NCBI RefSeq assembly: GCF_000221045.1
Contig: NC_015856.1
Location: 1,864,686-1,928,685, forward strand
Direction: 5' to 3'
Source of the DNA: Collimonas fungivorans Ter331
Lineage (GTDB): Bacteria; Pseudomonadota; Gammaproteobacteria; Burkholderiales; Burkholderiaceae_D
Length of the DNA: 64,000 bases
How positions within the stretch are numbered: the first letter of the stretch is position 1; the number at the start of each line of letters is the position of its first letter. A program made the position numbers and the translations under genes. Below the pieces are notes generated by a model. It ran no database searches, was not told the origin of the DNA, and was given only the letters and a program-made list of their open reading frames with translations. Below, piece by piece: positions 1 through 8,918 of the stretch.

Positions 1-444
1 GTGTATCCAGGCGTCCGTACCGATAGTCGCGGCAATGCGGTGCTGGCGAACCTGAGCCCGTACCGGATCAACCGCCTGGCGGTGCGCACCGAAGACCTGG
101 GCGATGAAGTGGAAATCAAGAACGCCGCCATGGATGTGGTGCCGACCCGCGGTGCGGTGGTGCTGGCCAAGTTCGAGACTGCGATAGGCCTGCGCCTGAT
201 GCTGACCCTGAGCGACAAGAGCGGCAAGCCGCTGCCTTTCGGCGCCAGGGTCGAGAACGAGCAGGGGCAAGAGATGGGTATCGTCGGCAGCGAGGGCCAG
301 ACCTTCGTTACCGGCGCCAAGGATGCCGGCGCATTCAGCGTCAAGTGGGGCCAGAGCGCGGCTGAACAATGCAGGGTCAAATACCAGGTGCCGGTCGAGA
401 AGAATCCGGCGCCGATCCGTCAAATGAATGCGCAGTGCGAGTGA
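1..444 (+). CDS. Fimbrial outer-membrane usher protein, C-terminal part (partial)
   Basis: The frame is open from the first base, so the 5' end lies outside the window; the GTG at position 1 is not a supported start. The 147 visible residues match the end of FimD/PapC-type ushers: TDSRGNAVLANLSPY, then VVPTRGAVVLAKFET, then a small C-terminal beta domain (LPFGARVENEQGQEMGIVGSEGQTF). Ushers form the outer-membrane pore that takes chaperone-bound pilins and polymerises them; this end corresponds to the periplasmic C-terminal domains that hold chaperone-subunit complexes. A pilin/adhesin gene follows 36 bp downstream, as expected in a chaperone/usher operon. Confidence 0.93.
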   Translation: MYPGVRTDSRGNAVLANLSPYRINRLAVRTEDLGDEVEIKNAAMDVVPTRGAVVLAKFETAIGLRLMLTLSDKSGKPLPFGARVENEQGQEMGIVGSEGQTFVTGAKDAGAFSVKWGQSAAEQCRVKYQVPVEKNPAPIRQMNAQCE

Positions 445-480
445 GCACAATATGCACGCAAGGAAAACAAGGATGATGTC

Positions 481-1536
481 ATGAGCAACGGGAATAGCGT
501 ATTCAGCAGATGCGCGCGAACATTGGCGGAGCGGCGCCGCAGCCTGTCCGGCATGCTGCTTTTTATCGGCCTGTTGGCCAGCGCTCAGCTGGTGCAGGCA
601 GCCTGCTTTAAGAATCCGTCTTATACGGAAAAAACGATCAACATGTTTTTCGGCAAGGTCTATCTGCCGAGCGACCTGGCTGTGGGAGCGCTGATTGCAA
701 GAAAAGAATTCAACCTGCCGCTGAAAGGCGGGCAACTCGACAAGCCATGGAATTGCACCAACGGCGGCGTGGTAAACGGCGACATGCTGCAAGGACAGAT
801 GATCACGGGATACGATCATGTGTACTCCACCAACGTCACCGGAATCGGCGTTCGCCTGTCGCGTTATTTCACAGGGGCAGACTCCACATATTATGCCCAC
901 ACCCGCACCACTACTAGCGATTTCGGTCTTTTCGACGCCAATTCCAAGTTTGTCGTCGAGCTGTTCAAGACCGGCCCCAAGACAGGCAGCGGTCCGCTGG
1001 CGCCGGGCATCTACACCAAGTATTACAGCGTTGCGGACAATCTATCCGTGCTCACCACGTATCTCGATGTCAACGCCATTACTATTGTTACGCCTACCTG
1101 CACGGTTGACGTCGGTTCAAAGAATATAGCGGTCAACCTGGGCTCCGTTTCCAGGAGCAACTTCAAGGGAGTCGGCAGTTCGGCCGGCGAGAAGGATTTC
1201 AACATCAAGCTCAATTGCCAGCGCGGCGAGAACACCCAGAACATCATTGCATTGAATATGGCGGCGACATCCGATCCCACCAACAAACCGGGCGTCTTGC
1301 AGCTGACCCAGGAACCTGGCGTGGCGACCGGGGTTGGCATCCAGGTGCTGGATCAGACCAGGACGCCGGTGAAATTCACGACCTCTACTGTTGCCGACAC
1401 CAATTCCATCAATGTCGGTCCTTCCGACGATATCCAGTACGTGGTGCCGTTCAAGGCCAGGTACTACCAGACCACGCCCAACATCAATACCGGCAAGGCC
1501 AACGGCACCGCGACGTTTACGATCGTATATCAGTAG
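481..1536 (+). CDS. Fimbrial adhesin / pilin-domain protein
   Basis: 351 residues with a long N-terminal leader ending in a hydrophobic segment (about residues 24-40, LLFIGLLASAQLVQA) and a likely cleavage before ACFKNP. The N-terminal half resembles a receptor-binding lectin-like domain. The C-terminal part (about residues 200-351, starting VTPTCTVDVGSKNIAVNLG, ending TATFTIVYQ) is a FimA-type pilin domain with two cysteines and the terminal aromatic beta strand that chaperones recognise. The two-domain plan and the place last in an operon after an usher suggest a tip adhesin rather than a major pilin. An AAGGATG stretch just upstream supports this start region. The ligand cannot be told from sequence. 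Confidence 0.85.
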   Translation: MSNGNSVFSRCARTLAERRRSLSGMLLFIGLLASAQLVQAACFKNPSYTEKTINMFFGKVYLPSDLAVGALIARKEFNLPLKGGQLDKPWNCTNGGVVNGDMLQGQMITGYDHVYSTNVTGIGVRLSRYFTGADSTYYAHTRTTTSDFGLFDANSKFVVELFKTGPKTGSGPLAPGIYTKYYSVADNLSVLTTYLDVNAITIVTPTCTVDVGSKNIAVNLGSVSRSNFKGVGSSAGEKDFNIKLNCQRGENTQNIIALNMAATSDPTNKPGVLQLTQEPGVATGVGIQVLDQTRTPVKFTTSTVADTNSINVGPSDDIQYVVPFKARYYQTTPNINTGKANGTATFTIVYQ

Positions 1537-1559
1537 CGGACGGATGCGCCGGCTGCCGC

Positions 1560-2501
1560 CTAAGGGCGCGGCGCGAGAGACTGGTTCTGTGCGGCGCGCT
1601 GCTGCAGCAGCGTCAGCCAGCGTTCGCCGCATTCGGCGTCGCTGATGCACAGCGCATAGTCGGGCACGGTGCGGGCAGCGCGTTCCAGCAGCTGGATGTC
1701 GGCTTCGTGCTGGCGGGCGACATGCGGATCTTCCAGGAACAATACGCGCCGGCATTGCTGGCGGTCCAGGATCAGTTCGGCGATCTGGGCGTCCCCGCCC
1801 AGCGGGCCGCTGAGGAAGGGCTTGACCCAGTTGCGGCCGGCTTGCTCACCCTTGATTTTCTGCGCCAGCTTGTTGAGCAGGCTGCCGGTGGTGCCGGTGG
1901 CGCAGCGGAATGCAAACTGGTCGAGCAGGGCGAAATGGCGTTCCGCAATATCCAGCATGCGGTCTTTCATGGCGTCGTGGGCGATCAGCGCGATGCCTTC
2001 CTGCGCCAGCTCGAAGGTCGGGTCCAGCGCCGGATTCGGCGCGGCGCCGGCCGCCATCGCTTCCAGTTCCAGCCACTCACGAGCACCGGCCAGCGTCGAC
2101 AGGAATGGCTTGCCATGGATTACGCATTGCCGTTTCAAGGCCACCGCTTCCGGAAAGGTCGACGAAGGATCGACCGGGTCCATCAGGTAAATCACTGCAT
2201 CCAGGGTGCGCGCCGGATCGGCGTCGACCACCCGCGACACCAGCTTCATCAAACCGCCGTGGCGGCCGTAGGGAAAACGTTCGATATGCGGATAGTGTTC
2301 CAGCAGGCCCAGCTGCTGCATCGCGTCCAGCGTGCGCCCGACCACCACCAGCTGCGGTTTCAGCTGTTGTTCGATGCTGTGGCGACTGCCGGTAAGCAGC
2401 TGCGCCAGCGCCGAATCCGGGCCCTGCTGGTGGCTGCGGTTGGCGGCGAGGCCGATCCGGAACGGAGCGGAAGAGGCATTGCGGGATGAGAAGGAAGGCA
2501 T
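1560..2501 (-). CDS. Methylglyoxal synthase-like protein with two MGS-type domains
   Basis: The frame extends upstream of 2501, but the ATG at 2501 (MPSFSSRN) fits best and gives 313 residues, about twice the usual ~150 of MgsA. The second half (about 168-300) carries the MGS features: AHD at 174-176, ATGTTG at 201-206, SGPLGGDAQ at 231-239 with the presumed catalytic Asp237, and H265-x-x-D268 matching the H-x-x-D pair of the E. coli enzyme. The first half (about 15-145) has a similar fold pattern (IGLAANR, LVVVGRT, YGRHGG, LDAVIYLMDP) but lacks the GTTG and GGD motifs. MGS converts dihydroxyacetone phosphate to methylglyoxal; here one active and one degenerate or regulatory domain seem present. 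It is convergent with the fimbrial gene and divergent from greB. Confidence 0.75.
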   Translation of the reverse strand: MPSFSSRNASSAPFRIGLAANRSHQQGPDSALAQLLTGSRHSIEQQLKPQLVVVGRTLDAMQQLGLLEHYPHIERFPYGRHGGLMKLVSRVVDADPARTLDAVIYLMDPVDPSSTFPEAVALKRQCVIHGKPFLSTLAGAREWLELEAMAAGAAPNPALDPTFELAQEGIALIAHDAMKDRMLDIAERHFALLDQFAFRCATGTTGSLLNKLAQKIKGEQAGRNWVKPFLSGPLGGDAQIAELILDRQQCRRVLFLEDPHVARQHEADIQLLERAARTVPDYALCISDAECGERWLTLLQQRAAQNQSLAPRP

Positions 2502-2614
2502 ATGGCGGAAGTCAGTACGGGCAACATTGCACTGGCCTGACTTTACCATACAGCCATGCAAGAAAAGCCATGGTTCCGGGCTAAATCGGCATCCGTAGTC
2601 TATTTGGAACTACA

Positions 2615-3181
2615 ATGTCAGCCATGAACAAGGCATTTGTAAAAGAATCCGAAGGCGATGACGACGATCTCGAATTCGGATTGCCGGCGATTCCTCCCGG
2701 CACCAAGAATTACATGACCCCGGAAGGCTATCAACGCATGAAGGACGAGCTGTTGCGCCTGATTGACGTGGACCGGCCGGAAGTGGTGCGCATCGTTTCC
2801 TGGGCCGCTTCGAACGGCGATCGTTCGGAAAACGGCGATTATATCTACGGCAAGCGCCGGCTGCGCGAAATCGACCGCCGCATCCGCTTCCTGACCAAAC
2901 GGCTGGACTTGGCCGAGGTGGTCGATCCGAGCGTGCATCATGGCCGCGACCAGGTGTTTTTCGGCGCCACGGTGAGTTACCAGAACCATGCCGGCGAAGA
3001 GCATACGGTGACTATCGTCGGCATCGACGAACTCGATCCGCTGCACGGCAAGATCAGCTGGATTTCGCCGGTGGCGCGGGCCCTGACCAAGGCCCACGAA
3101 GGCGAGAGCGTGACCCTGATGACGCCGGCCGGGATTGACGAGCTGGAAATACTGGCGGTCAGCTACCCCGAGCCGCAGTAG
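2615..3181 (+). CDS. greB: Transcription elongation factor GreB
   Basis: 188 residues. The N-terminal coiled coil includes the conserved tip NGDRSENGDYIYGKRRLREIDRR, whose acidic residues reach the RNA polymerase active site and stimulate cleavage of backtracked RNA; the C-terminal globular domain (FFGATVSYQNHAGEEHTVTIVG ... ISPVARAL) is the FKBP-like Gre fold. The LREIDRRIRFL stretch favours GreB over GreA. Two in-frame ATGs (2615 and 2624) are possible starts. About 30 residues at the N-terminus, with an acidic run (EGDDDDLEFG), precede the usual Gre start and make it longer than E. coli GreB. A 9-bp perfect hairpin follows its stop. Confidence 0.95.
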   Translation: MSAMNKAFVKESEGDDDDLEFGLPAIPPGTKNYMTPEGYQRMKDELLRLIDVDRPEVVRIVSWAASNGDRSENGDYIYGKRRLREIDRRIRFLTKRLDLAEVVDPSVHHGRDQVFFGATVSYQNHAGEEHTVTIVGIDELDPLHGKISWISPVARALTKAHEGESVTLMTPAGIDELEILAVSYPEPQ

Positions 3182-3189
3182 CAGGCAGC

Positions 3190-3210
3190 AGGATGGGCAA
3201 GGCCCATCCT
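3190..3210. terminator. Hairpin between convergent greB and GST genes
   Basis: AGGATGGGC and GCCCATCCT form a perfect 9-bp stem with a 3-base loop, 9 bases after the greB stop and 8 bases before the end of the leftward GST gene. Neither side has a T-run, so termination would be inefficient or Rho-assisted; its place between convergent genes is the main argument. Confidence 0.4.
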
Positions 3211-3217
3211 CGCGTGC

Positions 3218-3910
3218 TTACCGTTTCTGGTACTGCTGGCTGCCGAACAGGATATCGCGCGCCTTGTCGTCGGTCAGCGGCTTGCGGGCCGAGGTCAGCA
3301 CCTCGACCCCGCGTTTTACCGCCGGCCGTTCGCTGATCGCATCGAACCAGGTTTTCAGGTGCGGATATTCATCCAGTTCTATGCCCTGGTTTTTCCAGGA
3401 ACGAAGCCACGGGAAAGTGGCGATGTCGGCGATCGTGTATTCGTTGCCGGCCAAGTAAGGATGCTGCGACAACTGCTTGTCGATCACGCCATACAGGCGC
3501 TTGGCTTCGTTGGTATAGCGGTTGACCGCGTACTCTATCTGTTCCGGTGCGTAGATGCGGAAATGGTGGGCCTGGCCCAGCATTGGCCCGACGCCGCCCA
3601 TCTGGAACATCAGCCATTGCAGGGTGTTGAATTTTTCGCGGTCGGTATGGCCGAGGAAGCGGCCGCTCTTGCCGGCCAGGTAGAGCAGGATCGCGCCCGA
3701 TTCGAACAGCGAAATCGGTTTGCCGTCGGGACCGTCGGCATCGACGATGGCGGGGATCTTGTTGTTGGGTGAAATCGACAGGAAATCCGGCTTGAACTGG
3801 TCGCCGGCGCCGATGTCGACCGCATGTACCCGGTAAGGCAGGCCCAGTTCTTCCAGCAGGATGTGGATCTTGTGGCCGTTCGGCGTGGCCCAGCTATAGA
3901 CATCGATCAT
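3218..3910 (-). CDS. Glutathione S-transferase, YfcG/Ure2-like
   Basis: 230 residues. The N-terminal thioredoxin-fold domain starts MIDVYSWATPNGHKIHILLEELGLPY and has SPNNKIPAIVD and LFESGAILLYL, the glutathione-binding segments of Nu-class (YfcG/YghU) GSTs; the TPNG element takes the place of a classical catalytic Tyr/Ser/Cys. The helical C-terminal domain contains NEYTIADIATFPWLRSW. E. coli YfcG acts mainly as a glutathione-dependent disulfide reductase, so that activity is more likely than conjugation. The gene follows the aminotransferase by 54 bp on the same strand and is probably cotranscribed with it. Confidence 0.9.
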   Translation of the reverse strand: MIDVYSWATPNGHKIHILLEELGLPYRVHAVDIGAGDQFKPDFLSISPNNKIPAIVDADGPDGKPISLFESGAILLYLAGKSGRFLGHTDREKFNTLQWLMFQMGGVGPMLGQAHHFRIYAPEQIEYAVNRYTNEAKRLYGVIDKQLSQHPYLAGNEYTIADIATFPWLRSWKNQGIELDEYPHLKTWFDAISERPAVKRGVEVLTSARKPLTDDKARDILFGSQQYQKR

Positions 3911-3964
3911 GGCTGTTTCCTTTGTTGTGCAATTGCGTGTTTGAATTATGCGAATGAGTTGTGC

Positions 3965-5167
3965 TTAGATTTTTGCCAGCCGCTGCAGCGCCTGCTGCAG
4001 GGTCTGGTCTTGTTTGGCGAAGCAGAAGCGGACGATGCCCGATTCGCGCGGAGACTGGTAGAACGCCGACACCGGAATCGCCGCAACGCCGATTTCGGCA
4101 GTCAGCCAGATCGCAAAATCCGCTTCGCTCAGCGAGGAAATGGCGGAGTAGTCGACGCACAGGAAATACGTGCCGTCGGCCGGCAGGAGCTTGAAGCGGG
4201 TGTGCTTCAAGCCAGCGCGGAACAGGTCGCGCTTGCGCTGGTAAAACGCCGGCAGTTCGAGATAGGGTGCGGGATTCTGCATGTACTGCGCAATCCCGTG
4301 CTGCACCGGCGTATTGACGGTGAAAATATTGTATTGATGGACCTTGCGGAATTCCGCGGACAGCATCGCCGGCGCCGCCACATAGCCGATTTTCCAGCCG
4401 GTGACATGGTAGGTCTTGCCGAAGCTGGAAACGACAAAGGCGCGCGCCGCCAGTTCCGGATCGCGGCAGACCGATTCGTGGCGGGCGCCGTCGAACACCA
4501 TGTGTTCGTAGACTTCGTCCGACAGGATCAGGATCTCGGTGCCGCGCACGATATCCTTGAGCGCTTCGATGTCGGCCGGCTTCAGCACGCTGCCGGTCGG
4601 GTTGTGCGGCGAGTTGATCATGATCATGCGGGTGCGCGGGCTGACTGCCGCGGCAATCCGGTCCCAGGGCACCTGGTATCCGTCCGCGCCCAACGTCATC
4701 TGCACCGGCACAGGCTTGCCGCCGGCCAGTTCGATCGACGGCACGTAGCTGTCGTAGGCCGGTTCAATCACGATCACTTCGTCGCCCGGATGGACCGCGC
4801 ACATGATGGCGGTCAGCAAGCCTTGGGTAGCGCCGGCGGTGACCGTGATTTCGGTGGCCGGATCGTAGCTGTGGCCATAGATCTTGTCGATCTTGGCGGC
4901 GATGGCCTGGCGCAAGGCCGGCACGCCGGGCATCGGCGGATACTGGTTGAAGCCGTTTTTCATGGCGTCGCCGACAGCGTCGACCAGCGCCGGATCGCAA
5001 TTGAAATCGGGAAAGCCTTGCCCCAGGTTGACCGCGGATTTTTCGCTGGCCAGGGTCGACATCACCGTGAAAATGGTGGTGCCGACTTTGGGCAATCTGG
5101 ATTGAAGCTGCATGAGCCTGGAGTCCGCGCTGGCGGCGCCGTCGGGAATTCTTAAATCGCGATTCAT
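3965..5167 (-). CDS. PLP-dependent aminotransferase, methionine aminotransferase (YbdL) type
   Basis: 400 residues, fold-type I class I/II aminotransferase. Visible landmarks are INLGQGFPDF-like NLGQGFPDFNCDP near the N-terminus, GATQGL for phosphate binding, SPHNPTGSVL, LSDEVYEHMVFD with the PLP-interacting Asp and Tyr, and SFGKTYHVTGWKIGY with the Schiff-base lysine. The opening LPKVGTTIFTVMSTLA is typical of YbdL-like methionine/kynurenine aminotransferases. About 20 residues precede the usual start, so a slightly later start is possible. It lies between a PIN-domain gene and a GST gene, all leftward. Confidence 0.9.
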   Translation of the reverse strand: MNRDLRIPDGAASADSRLMQLQSRLPKVGTTIFTVMSTLASEKSAVNLGQGFPDFNCDPALVDAVGDAMKNGFNQYPPMPGVPALRQAIAAKIDKIYGHSYDPATEITVTAGATQGLLTAIMCAVHPGDEVIVIEPAYDSYVPSIELAGGKPVPVQMTLGADGYQVPWDRIAAAVSPRTRMIMINSPHNPTGSVLKPADIEALKDIVRGTEILILSDEVYEHMVFDGARHESVCRDPELAARAFVVSSFGKTYHVTGWKIGYVAAPAMLSAEFRKVHQYNIFTVNTPVQHGIAQYMQNPAPYLELPAFYQRKRDLFRAGLKHTRFKLLPADGTYFLCVDYSAISSLSEADFAIWLTAEIGVAAIPVSAFYQSPRESGIVRFCFAKQDQTLQQALQRLAKI

Positions 5168-5240
5168 CTGCTGTCTATCTAGGTGTCTGGATTTCGCATT
5201 TTAGCGTTTTGTCCGAGACTGCACAGGGTTGCGCGTATTC

Positions 5241-5744
5241 CTAGGTGCCGGCCGGATTCCATGCCTGCGGCGCGACGATGGCGAAAAGCCCGGCCTTGGC
5301 GGTCTTGCGCGCCAGTTTCAGCAGTGCCTTGTCCTTGGTGATCAGGATGGTCGCGTTGGCGCCCAGCGCCAGCTCCAGGAATTTCTGGTCGTCGCGGTCG
5401 GTGCAGATGGGCAGGCGGATGCCGGGACGCGGGCTCAGCGCCTCGGCCTCCAGGCAGGTGATCAAGGCGTCGAATTCAGCATTGCAGGCCGGCCGGGTGT
5501 CGTCGGTGACGGGCAGATGCGAATAATGCAACACCATTTGCCATTCCTGGCGGCAGTCGGCGCGGGTCACGGCTTCCACCGCGCCGCTTTGCAAGGCGCT
5601 CATCAGGCTGGCCCAGCGCGGGTCGCGAAAGACAAACAGGTCGAGGCAGACGTTGGTGTCGATCACGATGCGGGGTTTGGTCTGGCTGGCCTGGAGCGGC
5701 ATTGGCAAGTCTGCGGGTTGATCAGGGTTCATGCGGGTTTCCAT
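5241..5744 (-). CDS. PIN-domain protein, COG1569-type putative toxin component
   Basis: ATG at 5744 gives 167 residues; ATG at 5732 is an alternative. The PIN domain shows the first acidic motif in RIVIDTNVCLDLF, a conserved Glu in DCRQEWQMVL, and CTDRDDQKFLELALGANATILITKDKALL with the remaining acidic residues. These would bind Mg/Mn for RNase activity. Proteins of this type are annotated as toxins of toxin-antitoxin pairs, but they often occur without an evident antitoxin, as here; the only neighbour upstream is a broken small reading frame whose stop overlaps this start by one base. The toxin role is therefore inference. Confidence 0.82.
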   Translation of the reverse strand: METRMNPDQPADLPMPLQASQTKPRIVIDTNVCLDLFVFRDPRWASLMSALQSGAVEAVTRADCRQEWQMVLHYSHLPVTDDTRPACNAEFDALITCLEAEALSPRPGIRLPICTDRDDQKFLELALGANATILITKDKALLKLARKTAKAGLFAIVAPQAWNPAGT

Positions 5745-5946
5745 CAAACGATAGCGCGCATTTTACCTCGGCCGGCGATCATGAAGTCGCCCGGCTGCGC
5801 CAAGGCGCGCGTCACTTCCGCCCGGACTCCGCGATAACCGGCGGCTTCGCCTTCCTGTTCGCCATAGGTGCGGTAATAAGCCGGGTCTCAAAATCGAAAT
5901 CCAGGTTGGGGAGGGCGATCAGGACGGTTTTTCGGGTTGCGTTCAT
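5744..5946 (-). pseudogene. Small reading frame interrupted by an apparent one-base deletion
   Basis: An ATG at 5946 opens MNATRKTVLIALPNLDFDFE. Near 5889 the coding character moves to another frame, which continues DPAYYRTYGEQEGEAAGY and ends RGKMRAIV with a TGA overlapping the PIN-gene ATG (TGATG). Adding one base near 5889 would join the parts into a 67-residue protein with GC-rich third positions in both halves. The start-stop overlap suggests it was once translationally coupled to the PIN gene. I do not recognise the family. It may be a real frameshift, a sequencing error, or chance. Confidence 0.4.
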
Positions 5947-6036
5947 GGAGGGGCTAGACGGGTCGCCTAGACAAGCTTCCAGGCATTGCTTATGCTGCGA
6001 TCCTACAGGGAAATACCTGATTCCAAGGAAAAATCG

Positions 6037-6546
6037 ATGACAGTTCTTGCCACAGAGCGGCTGGTCTTGCGCAAGCTGACCACGGACGACGCCGGGTTTT
6101 ACCTGCGCCTGGTGAACGAGCCTTCATGGCTGCAGTTCATCGGCGACAAGGGCATACGCAGCGTGGAAGCGGCGCGCGCCGCGCTGCTGAGCGGGCCGAT
6201 GGCAATGTACGAGAGCCACGGTTTCGGTTTCTACATGGTGGAGCTGAAGGACAGCGCCACGCCGATCGGCATGTGCGGCCTGATCAAGCGCGAGACCCTG
6301 CCGGACGTCGACATCGGTTATGCCTTTGTGCCGGAGTTCTGGGGCCAGGGTTACGCTTACGAAGCAGCGTCGGCGGTGCTGGCGTTCGGCAACCAGACCT
6401 GCGGCCTGCAGCGGATAGTGGCGATTACCGCGCCGGACAACCACCAGTCGATCCGGCTGCTGGAAAAGATCGGCTTGAAGTTCGAAACATTGCTGGAGTT
6501 GAAGGGCGACGGCTCGCTGACCAAATTGTTTGCCTGTCAATTTTAG
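6037..6546 (+). CDS. GNAT acetyltransferase, RimJ/RimL type
   Basis: The frame is open from 5986, but the ATG at 6037 follows an AAGGAAAA ribosome site and gives 169 residues starting MTVLATERLVLRKLTTDDAGFYLRLVNEP, the usual opening of RimJ/RimL-like N-acetyltransferases. The acetyl-CoA region is IGYAFVPEFWGQGYAYEAASAVLAFG, with the Q/R-x-x-G-x-G/A loop as GQGYAYEA, followed by IVAITAPDNHQSIRLLEKIGLKFE. The substrate (ribosomal protein N-terminus, peptide or small amine) cannot be read from sequence. Confidence 0.88.
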   Translation: MTVLATERLVLRKLTTDDAGFYLRLVNEPSWLQFIGDKGIRSVEAARAALLSGPMAMYESHGFGFYMVELKDSATPIGMCGLIKRETLPDVDIGYAFVPEFWGQGYAYEAASAVLAFGNQTCGLQRIVAITAPDNHQSIRLLEKIGLKFETLLELKGDGSLTKLFACQF

Positions 6547-6622
6547 CCTCACCTTGCCGGGATGCGCGGCAGGCGCCAGCGTGCTATGGTGGCAGTTCGC
6601 AATGTCACTTCAGGAGGCTGCG

Positions 6623-6877
6623 ATGAAGCTGATTGAGCAGGATGAAATGGAAGATTTCCAGGCGATCTTGCAGGCGCGGCAGCTGGCCGCGGACGACTTC
6701 GAATTGCATCAGGTCGATACCACCGATCCCAAAACCGATGAAATATTCGGATTGACCGGTTTTGTCACGGTGAGCAGGAAATCGAATGGACACAAGAAAC
6801 AATATCCGATCGGCGACGGTTCCAGCTGGGTAACCGAATTCGAGCGGGACCTGCAGCGAGGTGCTTTCGCAGGGTAA
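6623..6877 (+). CDS. Small acidic conserved-type protein of unknown function
   Basis: 84 residues from the ATG at 6623, chosen because AGGAGG at 6612-6617 lies five bases upstream; longer in-frame starts exist at 6602 and before. The protein is acidic at the start (MKLIEQDEMEDFQAIL) and ends with YPIGDGSSWVTEFERDLQRGAF. It has no signal peptide, membrane segment or motif I recognise. It stands alone between an acetyltransferase and yaaA, on the same strand as both. Confidence 0.65.
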   Translation: MKLIEQDEMEDFQAILQARQLAADDFELHQVDTTDPKTDEIFGLTGFVTVSRKSNGHKKQYPIGDGSSWVTEFERDLQRGAFAG

Positions 6878-6966
6878 TTAAGCGCCGATAGCAAGCTGCC
6901 GCCAGCGCCGTTATGTTTGTTTCGGTATCATTGCGGACATTCTCAGGTTTATTTGGATAGGTTCAC

Positions 6967-7743
6967 ATGCTGATTGTTTTGTCGCCCGCAAAATCCCTCG
7001 ATTACAGCACTCCCAGCACGACCGAAACACACACCACGCCGGATTTCATCAGCCATTCGGCCGAGCTGATCGGCGTCCTGCGCCAGCTGTCGCCGGCCCA
7101 GGTCGGCAGCATGATGAAAATCTCCGATCCGCTGGCGCAGCTCAATACCGCGCGTTTCGCTTCGTGGTCGAAGAAATTCACCAGCGCCAATTCGAAGCAG
7201 GCGATCATGGCTTTCAACGGCGACGTCTACGAGGGCCTGGATGCGGCCTCGCTGAGTGCAGCGCAGCTGAACTACGCACAGAGCCGGATCCGGATCCTGT
7301 CCGGCCTGTACGGCGTATTGCGGCCGCTGGACCGGATGCAGCCGTACCGGCTGGAGATGGGCACCAGCCTGGCCAATCCGCGCGGCAAGAATCTGTATGC
7401 GTTCTGGGGCGACACCGTGACCCAGGCCTTGAACCAGCAGCTGGGCCAGCAAAAATCCGACACGCTGGTGAACCTGGCATCGGAAGAATATTTCAAGGTG
7501 GTGCGGCCGAAGGTGCTGGCCGCCAGCATCGTCACCCCGGTATTCGAGGATTGGAAAAACGGCAAGTACAAGATCATTTCGTTCTACGCCAAGCGGGCAC
7601 GCGGACTGATGGCGCGTTACGCGGCGCTGAACAAGATCCGCGATGCGGAAAAGCTGAAGGATTTTGACCTCGACGGTTACCGTTATATTCCGCAGGATTC
7701 CGACGGCGGACGCTGGATGTTCCGGCGCCGCCTGGCGGAATAA
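6967..7743 (+). CDS. yaaA: Peroxide stress protein YaaA (DUF328/UPF0246)
   Basis: 258 residues, the normal length. The opening [13 protein letters not shown], the middle [12 protein letters not shown] and [19 protein letters not shown], the segment [13 protein letters not shown] and the end [15 protein letters not shown] are family signatures. In E. coli YaaA limits free iron during hydrogen peroxide stress and binds DNA; the biochemical action is not fully known. It stands alone and its start is unambiguous. Confidence 0.95.
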   Translation: MLIVLSPAKSLDYSTPSTTETHTTPDFISHSAELIGVLRQLSPAQVGSMMKISDPLAQLNTARFASWSKKFTSANSKQAIMAFNGDVYEGLDAASLSAAQLNYAQSRIRILSGLYGVLRPLDRMQPYRLEMGTSLANPRGKNLYAFWGDTVTQALNQQLGQQKSDTLVNLASEEYFKVVRPKVLAASIVTPVFEDWKNGKYKIISFYAKRARGLMARYAALNKIRDAEKLKDFDLDGYRYIPQDSDGGRWMFRRRLAE

Positions 7744-7796
7744 CTGCATCGATGCGGCATGGCTGTCTGACTCGGATTAACTATTAAGGAAGAAAA

Positions 7797-8792
7797 ATGG
7801 CTGCAAGCGAACTTGTTGAATTGGCTGTCACTTACCAGGATATCGCCGCTGCCGCCAAGCGCCTTGAGGGCATCGCCTACAAGACGCCGGTGCTGACTTC
7901 CAGCCAGGCCGATCATCACGCGGACGCCAGCGTGTTCTTCAAGTGCGAAAATTTCCAGCGAGTGGGCGCTTTCAAGTTCCGCGGCGCCTATAACGCCATC
8001 AGCTGCCTCAGCGAAGAGCAGAAGCAGCAGGGCGTGGTGGCGTTTTCATCCGGCAACCATGCGCAGGGCATGGCGCTGGCGGCGCGCATGCTGGGCGTGC
8101 ATGCCACCATCGTCATGCCGAGCAACGCGCCGGCGATGAAGCTGGCGGCGACGCGCGAATACGGCGCCGAAATCATCCTGTACGACCGCGAGCGCGAAGA
8201 CCGCGAGGTGATCGCCGCGCAACTGTCGGCTGAACGCGGTTGCGCCGTGATCCCGGCATACGATCATGCGGACGTGATTGCCGGCCAGGGCACGGCGGCG
8301 AAAGAGCTGTTCGATGCAGTGGGGCCGCTCGATTACCTGTTCGTATGCACCGGCGGCGGCGGTTTGCTGTCCGGTTGCGCTATCGCCGCGGCGCAATTGT
8401 CGCCTGGCTGCATCGTCATCGGCGTCGAGCCGGAGGCGGGCAACGATGCGCAACAATCGTTGCGGACAGGCAATATCGTACATATCCCGGTGCCCGACAC
8501 GATTGCCGACGGCGCCCAGACGCAGCATGTCGGCAAGCTGGTGCTGCCTATCCTGCAGGCGTATGTAAAAGACATCGTTACCGTCAGCGACGACCAGTTG
8601 CGGACCCAGATGCGCTTCTTTGCCGAGCGCATGAAGATCGTGGTCGAGCCGGCAGGCTGCCTGGCGGCTGCCGCGGTGATGCACAGGGTGTTGCCGTTCG
8701 CGGGCGAAAAAGTAGGGGTGATAGTGAGCGGCGGTAATGTCGATATGGAACTTTTTGCGCGCAGTATTGCTGCTGCGAAACCATTTTTCTGA
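7797..8792 (+). CDS. PLP-dependent threonine/serine dehydratase, threo-3-hydroxyaspartate ammonia-lyase type
   Basis: 331 residues, fold-type II. KCENFQRVGAFKFRGAYNAI holds the Schiff-base lysine, SSGNHAQGMALAARMLG binds the PLP ring and phosphate side, and CTGGGGLLSGCAIA is the glycine loop for phosphate. No ACT domain follows, so this is a catabolic or serine racemase/hydroxyaspartate-type enzyme rather than biosynthetic IlvA. AAGGAAGAAAAATG gives a clear ribosome site. Related proteins also racemise serine, so the substrate is uncertain. Confidence 0.87.
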   Translation: MAASELVELAVTYQDIAAAAKRLEGIAYKTPVLTSSQADHHADASVFFKCENFQRVGAFKFRGAYNAISCLSEEQKQQGVVAFSSGNHAQGMALAARMLGVHATIVMPSNAPAMKLAATREYGAEIILYDREREDREVIAAQLSAERGCAVIPAYDHADVIAGQGTAAKELFDAVGPLDYLFVCTGGGGLLSGCAIAAAQLSPGCIVIGVEPEAGNDAQQSLRTGNIVHIPVPDTIADGAQTQHVGKLVLPILQAYVKDIVTVSDDQLRTQMRFFAERMKIVVEPAGCLAAAAVMHRVLPFAGEKVGVIVSGGNVDMELFARSIAAAKPFF

Positions 8793-8918
8793 GTCCGGCC
8801 AGGCAAAAACAGCTGCTGCGACCGTTGAATCGTATGCCTTATATTTCCTGCCGGTTTGACCGTCTTCCCTGCGAAGCGTTAGAATGCCGGGTTATTGAAA
8901 ACTTGGGCCTCGGTAAAT

